DNA of 38,675 bases from Planctomycetota bacterium (GTDB taxonomy: Bacteria; Planctomycetota; UBA1135; UBA2386): contig VGZG01000031.1 of assembly GCA_016872675.1 (NCBI GenBank), positions 1 through 38,675 on the forward strand, given 5' to 3'. Below, in pieces: positions 29,622 through 36,911 of the stretch. The position numbers and the translations under genes are program-made. How positions within the stretch are numbered: position 1 is the stretch's first letter; each line of letters opens with the position of its first letter. The notes below the pieces were generated by a model, which was not told the origin of the DNA, did not search any database, and saw only the letters and a program-made list of their open reading frames with translations.

Positions 29622-32333
29622 ATGCGGCCCCTCCTCGCCGTTGCCACGACGCTCTGCGCACTCTGCGCCGCTGCATGGCACTGGCCGACCGCCGTCGACG
29701 CTGCGGCGCTGCGCGCGCCGATCCAGGAGCGCAAGGACGCCAACAAGGCGCGCGAGCGCGCGAACGGTCGCAGGCGCGCTCCCGATGCCGTGCCAGGCGG
29801 CCCGGACGAAGCCCGGCTGTGGCGGCTCGAACGCATGCAGGACGAGACCGGCGCGTTCCAACCGGACGCGCTTGCCGCCGCGAAGGCGGAGTGGCGGCTG
29901 AACGCCGCGTACCACGACAGCCTCGACAACGCCGGCATCGGACGCTTCGGCTGGGTCGAGCGCGGCCCGAGCAACCTCGGCGGGCGCACGCGCAGCCTCG
30001 TCGTCCACCCGACCAATCCCAACGAGATGTGGGCGGGCGCTGTCGGCGGCGGCGTGTGGAACTCGACCAATGCCGGCGTCAGCTGGGCGCCGGTCAACGA
30101 CCACGTCGGCAACCTCGCGGTCTGCAGCCTCGCGCTCGCGCCGACCACGCCGCTGACCATCTACGCCGGCACCGGCGAAGGCTTCTTCAACGGCGACGCG
30201 ATCGTCGGCGACGGCGTCTACAAGTCGAGCGACGGCGGCGCGACGTTCGCCCGGCTGCCGGCGACCGCGTCCTGGGACTACGTCAACCGCATCGCCGTCT
30301 CGCCGGCCAACCCGTCGCTGCTGCTCGCGGCGACGCGCAGCCCCGGCGGCATCCACCGCAGCGTCGACGGTGGCCTGATGTGGGCCAACGTCCGCATCGC
30401 GGACAACTGCCTGCAGGTCGCCTTCGACCCCAACGACGGCAGCAGGTGCGTCGCCGACGTGTACGAGGGCGGCGCCCACCGTGTCGTCTACTCAACCAAC
30501 GGCGGCCTGACGTGGGCCAACACCGCGACGGGCCTCGTCAACCAGCCCGGCATCGACGGGCGCATCGAGCTCTGCTACGCGCGCAGCGTGCCGAACATGG
30601 TCTACGCCTCGTGCGGCACCAATGGCGGCATCATCTGGCGTAGCATCGACGGCGGCGTGAACTGGGCCCCGCGCACGACGTCGGCCGGCTCGGGCGCCGC
30701 GTGGTACTACAACACGCTCTGGGTCGACCCGACGGACGCCAACTTCCTGGTGACCGGCGCGTACCACCTCTACAAGTCGGCCGACGGCGGCGCGACGCTG
30801 ACGCAACTCAGCAACGGCTACATCAACACGGCGCAGCCGCATCCCGACCAGCACCAGATCGTCGCCGATCCCGGCTTCAACGGCGTCACCAACCGCCGCG
30901 TCTACGTCACCAACGACGGCGGCGTCTACGTGACCGCCGACATTCGCGCGGCGAGCGTGACCACCGGCTGGACGCGCCGCGACCAGAGCTACCGCACGAC
31001 GCAGTTCTACGGCGCCGCCGGCGACGGCCCGACCGGCAAGCTCACGGGCGGCACGCAGGACAACGGTCACCTCACGATCGCCGCCAACAGCAACGTCGCC
31101 ACGCTGACGTTCGGCGGCGACGGCGGCTTCGCCGCGATGGACGCGCAGAACGCCAACTACATCTACGGCGAGTACGTCTACGCGCAGGTCCATCGCTCGA
31201 CCAACGGCGGCAGTTCGGCCAGCTACATCGACGGCGGCATCACCGAGGCCGGCAGCGCCGCCAACTTCATCGCGCCGCTGCTGCTCGACCCGTCGGACCA
31301 GCGCCGGCTCTACGTCGGCGCGGCGAGCCTCTGGCTCACGAGCGACGCGCGCGCGGCGACCGTGGCGTGGTCCAACGTCAAGCCGGCCGTCGGCTCCTAC
31401 ATCGCGGCGATCGCGGTCGCCCCGAGCGACCCCAACGTCGTGTGGGTCGGCCACAACGACGGCCGTGTCTTCAAGACCAACAACGCGCTCGCCGCCGCGC
31501 CCACCTGGGTCGCCGTCGACGACAACGGCGCGGCCAACCCGCTGCCCAACCGCTACGTCTGCCGCATCCTGATCGACCGCACGAACCCGCAGGTCGCGTT
31601 CGTCGGCCTGGGCGGCTTCGCCGGCGACAACCTGCGCAAGACCAGCAACGGCGGCGCGTCGTTCGTCGACGTCACCGGCGCCGGCGCGACCGGCCTGCCG
31701 ACGGCGCCCGTCTACGGCATCGCGCAGCACCCGCAGGATCCGGCGTACCTGTACGTCGGCACCGCCGTCGGCATCTACGCGTCCGACGACGGCGGCGCGA
31801 CCTGGTCGACCAGCAACGACGGCCCCGCCGACGTCTCGGTCGACGAAGTGGTCTTCCTCAACAACTCGACGACGCTGCTCGCGGCGACGCATGGTCGCGG
31901 CCTGTGGACGATCGCGCTGCGCGAGCCCGTCGTGGCCCAACTGGGCCCGGGCTGCGCCGGCTCGTTCGGCACGCCGACGCTCACCGCGTCGTCGCCCGAG
32001 CTCGGCAAGCCGGTCGCCCTGCGCTGCGCCAACCTGCGCCCGGGGCAGCAGGGCCTCTTCGCGCTCGGCGTGTCGTCCACTTCCTACCTCGGCTCGCCGC
32101 TGCCGCTCGACCTGATCGTGTTCGGCATGCCCGGCTGCTTCGCGCGCACGAGCGCCGAGTCGCTCGTGATCGGCACGAACAGCAACGGCATGCTCGAGAC
32201 GACGATCCCGATGCCGACCGCGTCGGCGACGCTGGGCTTCCAGTTCTTCGTCCAGGCCTTCAGCCAGGACCCGCTGGTCAACGCCTTCGGCGCGGCGGCC
32301 AGCAACGCGCTGGCGCTGACCGTCGGCAACTGA
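29622..32333 (+). CDS. Secreted BNR/Asp-box beta-propeller protein (sortilin/GH74-like)
   Basis: A 903-residue secreted protein. A signal peptide (RPLLAVATTLCALCAAAWHW) is followed by a charged region and, from about residue 108, a beta-propeller with many Asp-box motifs: SSDGGATF, SVDGGLMW, STNGGLTW, SIDGGVNW, SADGGATL, TNDGGVYV, SDDGGATW. This pattern occurs in sortilin-like VPS10 domains and in GH74 xyloglucanases; paired catalytic Asp residues of GH74 cannot be assigned confidently, so an enzymatic role is open. The last ~130 residues (QLGPGCAGSFGTPTLTASSP ... LIVFGMPGCF ... SNALALTVGN) are the tail shared with other secreted proteins here. CATAAT at 29589-29594 could be its -10 box, but I see no matching -35. 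Confidence 0.9.
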   Translation: MRPLLAVATTLCALCAAAWHWPTAVDAAALRAPIQERKDANKARERANGRRRAPDAVPGGPDEARLWRLERMQDETGAFQPDALAAAKAEWRLNAAYHDSLDNAGIGRFGWVERGPSNLGGRTRSLVVHPTNPNEMWAGAVGGGVWNSTNAGVSWAPVNDHVGNLAVCSLALAPTTPLTIYAGTGEGFFNGDAIVGDGVYKSSDGGATFARLPATASWDYVNRIAVSPANPSLLLAATRSPGGIHRSVDGGLMWANVRIADNCLQVAFDPNDGSRCVADVYEGGAHRVVYSTNGGLTWANTATGLVNQPGIDGRIELCYARSVPNMVYASCGTNGGIIWRSIDGGVNWAPRTTSAGSGAAWYYNTLWVDPTDANFLVTGAYHLYKSADGGATLTQLSNGYINTAQPHPDQHQIVADPGFNGVTNRRVYVTNDGGVYVTADIRAASVTTGWTRRDQSYRTTQFYGAAGDGPTGKLTGGTQDNGHLTIAANSNVATLTFGGDGGFAAMDAQNANYIYGEYVYAQVHRSTNGGSSASYIDGGITEAGSAANFIAPLLLDPSDQRRLYVGAASLWLTSDARAATVAWSNVKPAVGSYIAAIAVAPSDPNVVWVGHNDGRVFKTNNALAAAPTWVAVDDNGAANPLPNRYVCRILIDRTNPQVAFVGLGGFAGDNLRKTSNGGASFVDVTGAGATGLPTAPVYGIAQHPQDPAYLYVGTAVGIYASDDGGATWSTSNDGPADVSVDEVVFLNNSTTLLAATHGRGLWTIALREPVVAQLGPGCAGSFGTPTLTASSPELGKPVALRCANLRPGQQGLFALGVSSTSYLGSPLPLDLIVFGMPGCFARTSAESLVIGTNSNGMLETTIPMPTASATLGFQFFVQAFSQDPLVNAFGAAASNALALTVGN

Positions 32334-32391
32334 TCGCCGCCACGCACGCGGCATTCGCGTCGCCGCCTGCGCGGCGTACTGTCGGTAACCG

Positions 32392-33153
32392 ATGCGGCTC
32401 ACCATCCTCGGCTCCGGCACGGCGATCCCGGTCCCCGACCGCTTCCCCGCCGCGTACGCGCTCGAGCTGCCCGACGGCCTCGCGCTCGTGGACTGCGGCC
32501 CCGGCGCGCTGCGGCGGCTCGCGCAGGCGGGCTTCGGCGTCGAGCGGCTCGGCGCCGTGCTGCTGACGCACTACCACACCGACCACTGCGCCGACCTCGC
32601 GGCGCTGCTGTTCGCGCTGCGTTCGCCGACGTACGCGGGCCGGCCGCCGCTGCAGGTCCTCGGCGCGCCGGGCCTGCTGCGGCTCGTCGACAAGCTGACC
32701 GAGGCGTGGCCGTGGCTGCAGCCGCGCGGCTATGAGCTGGCGCTGCGCGAGGTCCTACCGGGCCGCGTCGACCTGCTCGGCGCGCAGGTCGACGCCGTGC
32801 CGATCCGCCACACCGCGCAGAGCCTCGGCTATCGCTTCGCGGCGGACGGCGGCGCCATCGCGTTCTCCGGTGACGCCGACGAGTGCGACGAGCTGGTCGA
32901 CCTCGCCCGCGACACGGACGTCTTCGTCTGCGAGGCCGCGACGCCCGACGGCCAGAAACTGGAAGGCCACCTGACGCCGTCGCTCGCCGCCGGCTACGCC
33001 GCCCGCGCCGGCTGCAAGCGACTGGTCCTCACCCACTTCTATCCGCCGTGCGAAGGCGTCGACCTGCGCGCCCAAGCGGCGACGGCGTTCGATGGCGACA
33101 TCGTGCTGGCAAGCGACCTGCTGCGGCTGCCCACCGGCGCGGCGCTGGCCTGA
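32392..33153 (+). CDS. MBL-fold metal-dependent hydrolase (RNase Z-like)
   Basis: A 253-residue metallo-beta-lactamase-fold protein. The opening MRLTILGSGTAIPVPDRFPA is typical of RNase Z-like and related hydrolases. Metal ligands are visible: HYHTDH at 60-65, His140 (PIRHTAQSLGYRF), Asp161 (FSGDADEC) and His215 (LVLTHFYP), with His193 in KLEGHLTP. The internal GYRF...GGAIAFSGD pattern is that of RNase Z/ElaC-type or arylsulfatase-like members. The long flexible arm of true tRNase Z is not evident, so the substrate is open (RNA 3' ends, cyclic nucleotides or sulfate/phosphate esters). It begins 58 bases after the BNR gene and is followed by the ROK kinase on the same strand. Confidence 0.88.
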   Translation: MRLTILGSGTAIPVPDRFPAAYALELPDGLALVDCGPGALRRLAQAGFGVERLGAVLLTHYHTDHCADLAALLFALRSPTYAGRPPLQVLGAPGLLRLVDKLTEAWPWLQPRGYELALREVLPGRVDLLGAQVDAVPIRHTAQSLGYRFAADGGAIAFSGDADECDELVDLARDTDVFVCEAATPDGQKLEGHLTPSLAAGYAARAGCKRLVLTHFYPPCEGVDLRAQAATAFDGDIVLASDLLRLPTGAALA

Positions 33154-33256
33154 GCCGGCGGTTCCAGACGGCCGCGGCGGACCGCCGATGCGACTGGCCA
33201 AACGTCGCATGCGCGCCATCTGCCTCGTAGCCTGCCACGCGCTCACCGCACCGACC

Positions 33257-33952
33257 GTGAACACGCTCGCCATCGACATCGGCGGATCCGGCCTCAAGGC
33301 CACGGTCCTCGACGCGCAGGGCGCGCCGCTCTGCGAGCGCGTGCGCGTCGACACGCCAGTCGGCGCGCCGCCGACCGACGTGGTGACAACGCTCGCCACG
33401 CTGGTCCGCGACCTGCCCGCGTTCGATCGGATCGCCGTCGGCTTCCCCGGCATGGTGCGCGACGGCGTCGTGCGCACCGCGCCCAACCTCGGCCACGACG
33501 GCTGGGCCGGCTTCGATCTCGCCGCGGCGATGGCCGCAGCGCTCGGCAAGCCGGCCCGCGTCGGCAACGACGCCGACGTGCAAGGCCTCGCCGCCATCCG
33601 CGGCGTCGGCGTCGAGATGGTGATCACGCTCGGCACCGGCTTCGGCACGGCGCTGTACGAGAATGGTCGCCTGTGCCCGCACCTGGAGATCTCGCAGCAG
33701 CCGTTCCGCAAGGGCGAGACGTACGACCAGCAGCTCGGCAACGCCGCGCGCAAGGCGGTCGGCAACGACAAGTGGAACAAGCGCGTCCACAAGGCGATCG
33801 CCAACCTGCGCACGCTGACGCACTTCGACCATCTCTACGTCGGCGGCGGCAACGCGCGCAAGCTCGCCGGCGAGCTGCCTGTCGACGTCACCATCATCGA
33901 CAACGCCGCGGGCCTCGCCGGCGGCGCCTGCCTCTGGCGCCAGGCGCACTGA
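33257..33952 (+). CDS. ROK-family sugar kinase, polyphosphate-glucokinase-like
   Basis: A 231-residue kinase of the ASKHA fold. The phosphate-binding loop AIDIGGSGLKATVLD lies at 5-19, the catalytic Asp105 in VGNDADVQGLA (102-112), and the glycine-rich phosphate 2 motif TLGTGFGTAL at 124-133. There is no ROK zinc-binding cysteine cluster, and the short length and GNDADVQGLA fit the polyphosphate/ATP glucokinase branch (PpgK-like). I chose the GTG at 33257 because the family N-terminus starts with the first beta-strand; ATGs at 33188 and 33209 in frame would add 16-23 residues with no homology. It would phosphorylate glucose or a related sugar in the cytoplasm. Use of polyphosphate is inferred. 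Confidence 0.85.
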   Translation: MNTLAIDIGGSGLKATVLDAQGAPLCERVRVDTPVGAPPTDVVTTLATLVRDLPAFDRIAVGFPGMVRDGVVRTAPNLGHDGWAGFDLAAAMAAALGKPARVGNDADVQGLAAIRGVGVEMVITLGTGFGTALYENGRLCPHLEISQQPFRKGETYDQQLGNAARKAVGNDKWNKRVHKAIANLRTLTHFDHLYVGGGNARKLAGELPVDVTIIDNAAGLAGGACLWRQAH

Positions 33953-33977
33953 CCGCGCCACGGCGGCCATCGCTGCG

Positions 33978-34560
33978 ATGACCGCTCCCGTCCGCCGCTT
34001 CGTCGCCGTCGGCGCCAGCCTCGCGCGCATGGCGCTCGCGCTGCTCGACGCCGAACGCGCGCGCGCCGGCGGCCCGGTGCACGCCGATCTCGCGCTCGGT
34101 CGCGGCCGTTCGTTCGGCATGCCGAGCCGACTGCTCGGGCGCGGCATCGACGGCATCCTGGCGAGCCGGTTGTGGTCGCAAGCCGCCGCGGCCCCGCGCG
34201 AAGCGACCACGGCGCTGCTGATGAACGTCGGCAACGACCTGCTCTACGGCGCCGCGCCGCCGCAGATCCTGGCGTGTGCCGACGCGACGCTCGCGCGACT
34301 GTGCGAACGCGCCGAGCGCGTCGTCGTCGTCGGCCTGCCGATCGCCGCCGTGCGGCTGCTGCCGCCCTGGCGCTTCCACGTCGTCCACCGCGTGCTCGTG
34401 CCGTCGAGCCGCTTGTCGTACGACGCCGCTCGACACGCACGCGCACCGCTTGGGCTTGCTGTTCGCAGCGCCCGACGAGCGCCGCTGGTTCGGCCGCACG
34501 ACGCGCACGCCGCAGCCGGCGCGCCGCTACGCCGACGGCAGCGCGCTGGCGCTCTGGTGA
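33978..34560 (+). pseudogene. SGNH-hydrolase-like gene with a single-base frameshift
   Basis: The plus-strand frame from the ATG at 33978 reads VRRFVAVGASLARMALALLD, then GRGRSFGMPSRLLGRGIDGI, LLMNVGNDLLYGAAPPQIL and VHRVLVPSSRLSYDA. Near 34425-34432 sensible sequence moves to another frame: LDTHAHRLGLLFAAPDERRW, FGRTTRTPQPARRYADGSAL and a stop at 34560. Restoring one base (GCCGCTC to GCCGCGCTC) gives a continuous protein of about 194 residues. The GRSFG, GNDLLYG and SSRLSY motifs match an uncharacterised SGNH/GDSL-like group seen in planctomycetes. The usual C-terminal Asp-x-x-His is not evident in WFGRTTRT, so activity is doubtful even if the frame is intact. It starts 26 bases after the ROK kinase gene. 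The break may be a sequencing error. Confidence 0.6.
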
Positions 34561-34680
34561 GCTGACAGCACGCGCGCGGACCACCGCGGCGAACTGGCGT
34601 TGGCGGAGTTCACGCCGGCCGATGCGCGCGGCGACGATGGCCGCGGAACCGCAGCCAGCGCCCGCCCCACGCGTTGCGGC

Positions 34681-36873
34681 TCAGCGCAGCGCGTAGGCGC
34701 GGAAGCCGCGCGCGGGCACGCGCACCGGCGCGAGCAGCCGGCCGTCGGGCTGGACCTGGACCAGCAGCGCCGGCGCGTCGCCGCTGCCCGGCGTGACGTC
34801 GCGCAGCGCGATCGCCCGGCCGGGCGCGATCCCGGCGAACCGCACATCGAACGCGAGCGAGCGCACGGCCTCGACGTCGAGCGGGTTGTGCACGGCGAGC
34901 AGCGCCTTCGTCGCGCCGCGTGGATCGACGTGCAGCAGCCAGTCGACGTCGCGGCCGTCGGGCCGGCGACCGTGCAGCACGTCGGCTTCGAGGATCGATC
35001 GGTGCGCGCGGAACCAACCCGTCCACTCCTGCACCAGCGCGCGCGTCGCGTCGGTGTCGTAGAGCCGCGGGCCGCGCCAGCACGCCTGCACGCCAGCGCC
35101 CAGCAGGTTGGCGAAGCGCGCGCCGTAGTGGTCGCGGTGCGCGTCGAGCGGCTCGATGGTCGCCGCCGCGCCGCCGCCGTGGTACTCGCTCAGCGGCACG
35201 AACATCCAGCCCATCGTCACCGCCTTGTTCCACGTGCCGTCGAAGACGTTCTGCCGCTCGATCAACAGCTGGTCCTCGCGCGGCAACGACCAGTTGGTCT
35301 CGCGGTAGCCCATGCCGGTCTTGTTGGCGCCGCTGAGGAACCACCAGTCCGGCACGTTGAGGTAGACGCCGCGGCCGCGCAGCTCGCGGTACAGCGCGCG
35401 CACTTCCTCCCACTGCCGCCACTGCGAGTCGGCGAGGCCGGCGTGCCCCGGATGCGCCGCCGACGCGCAGACGTCGCCGGGGTAGCTGCCGTCGTGTTCG
35501 AGCGCGTCGAGGCCGGTCGCGGCGTAGACCTTGCGCAGCTTGGCGAAGTAGCGCTGGCCCCACGCGCTGCACAGGCACGGCGAGTTGCCGAACGTCGCGA
35601 AGCCGCCCGGCTTGCCGGTCGCCGGGTTGACCACGTCGTCGTCCGCGCCGATCGAACGGCTGGCGAGCAGCGAGTAGCCGCCGAGCGCCACGCCCTTGCC
35701 GTGCGCGTAGTCGACGAGCGCCTTGATGCGCGCGATGTTGGCGTCGCTGTCGTCCTCGGCGTCGAAGCCGCTGCCGAAGGTCATGATCACCAGCTCGAAG
35801 CCGACCGCCGCCGCCTGATCGACGGCCGCGCGCACCGACGCGTCGTCGGCGTGGCGGACGTGGAAGATCAGCGGGTTCTCCTCGACCCACGGCGCGACCG
35901 TCCGGTACATGCGCCGCCGCGCCATGCCGCGCCGCTCGCGGTCGCTCGACGACTCGACCAGCTCGAAGACCCGGAACGACTGCCAGCTCGCGCCCGGCGC
36001 GACGACCACGCCGGGCCCGATCGGCGGCGCGCAGCGCAGCAGGCACGGCGTGCGCCGTTCGTAGTGCACCTGCGTGCCGTACTCGGGATCCGCCTCGAAG
36101 CGCACGCACGGGTTGTCGGCGACGGCCTGCATCGCGCCGCCGAAGGCCATGTCGGTCTCGACGTGCAGCGCGCGCAGGTCGCGCAGGCCGACGTCGGGAT
36201 CGCCGCCGACCGCCGAGCCGGTCTCGACGAGCGCGAGCAGCTCGGCGGCGAAGGCGTCGATGCGCACCGGCCGGTCGCCGGCGTTGCGCAGTTCCAATCG
36301 CTTCATCAGCAGCGGCACGCCGTCGTACAGCTCGTAGACGACGGTCGCGGTCACCGCCGGCCCGCCCACCGGCGGCGTGAACTCGAGCGCGTAGCCGACG
36401 CCGGCCGGCGGCCAGCTGCGCGCGTTGGCCAACCACTCGCGCCGCGGCCGCCACGGCAACGGTGCTGCGACCGCGCGCGGGCCGTGGCCGACGCACCGCC
36501 ACGCCGCCGCATCGGGCTGCAGCGCCGCCTCCGCCGCGGCGGTGAGGAAGTTGCGCACCGCCTGCCCGGTGAAGCCGCCGAGCCGGTGCTCGACGCCATC
36601 GAGCGTCAGCGTCGCCTCGGGCTTGGTCGCGCGCAGCAGCGAGCTGCCGGCGACGAGGTCGTCGAAGGCCACCGTGCCAGCGCCATCGTCGACGACGCGC
36701 AGCCGGCGCGCGATGAGGCCGTTGGTGAGTGTCACCGCGCCGCCGTCGGCAGCGCGTTCGACGCGGGCGGCGAAGGGCGCCGGATCGACCAGCCAGTCGG
36801 GCTGTTGCGCGGCAGCGACGACGGCGAGGCACGACGCCGCGAGCGCGGCGGCGCGGAGACGGAGGCGAGGCAT
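34681..36873 (-). CDS. Secreted alpha-galactosidase-like glycoside hydrolase (GH36/GH27-like TIM barrel)
   Basis: A 730-residue secreted protein; the ATG at 36873 gives signal peptide MPRLRLRAAALAASCLAVVAAAQ. Residues about 45-300 are a beta-sandwich (VTLTNGLIARRLRVVDD, VVYELYDGVPLLMKRLELRN) as in the N-terminal domain of GH36. The TIM barrel follows, with VGFELVIMTFGSGFDAEDD, DYAHGKGVALGGYSLLASR and GLDALEHDGSYPGDVCAS, where the Asp in EHDGSYPGD is a candidate nucleophile or acid. A C-terminal beta domain (LLHVDPRGATKALLAVHNPL) closes the protein. Substrate is probably an alpha-linked sugar polymer or glycan but is not proven. It converges with the SGNH-like gene across 120 bases, where I see nothing definite, and lies 38 bases after the partial subtilase gene on the same strand. 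Confidence 0.8.
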   Translation of the reverse strand: MPRLRLRAAALAASCLAVVAAAQQPDWLVDPAPFAARVERAADGGAVTLTNGLIARRLRVVDDGAGTVAFDDLVAGSSLLRATKPEATLTLDGVEHRLGGFTGQAVRNFLTAAAEAALQPDAAAWRCVGHGPRAVAAPLPWRPRREWLANARSWPPAGVGYALEFTPPVGGPAVTATVVYELYDGVPLLMKRLELRNAGDRPVRIDAFAAELLALVETGSAVGGDPDVGLRDLRALHVETDMAFGGAMQAVADNPCVRFEADPEYGTQVHYERRTPCLLRCAPPIGPGVVVAPGASWQSFRVFELVESSSDRERRGMARRRMYRTVAPWVEENPLIFHVRHADDASVRAAVDQAAAVGFELVIMTFGSGFDAEDDSDANIARIKALVDYAHGKGVALGGYSLLASRSIGADDDVVNPATGKPGGFATFGNSPCLCSAWGQRYFAKLRKVYAATGLDALEHDGSYPGDVCASAAHPGHAGLADSQWRQWEEVRALYRELRGRGVYLNVPDWWFLSGANKTGMGYRETNWSLPREDQLLIERQNVFDGTWNKAVTMGWMFVPLSEYHGGGAAATIEPLDAHRDHYGARFANLLGAGVQACWRGPRLYDTDATRALVQEWTGWFRAHRSILEADVLHGRRPDGRDVDWLLHVDPRGATKALLAVHNPLDVEAVRSLAFDVRFAGIAPGRAIALRDVTPGSGDAPALLVQVQPDGRLLAPVRVPARGFRAYALR

Positions 36874-36911
36874 GCGCGCACCGTAGCGGCGCGGAGCCGC
36901 CGCGCCGGCCG

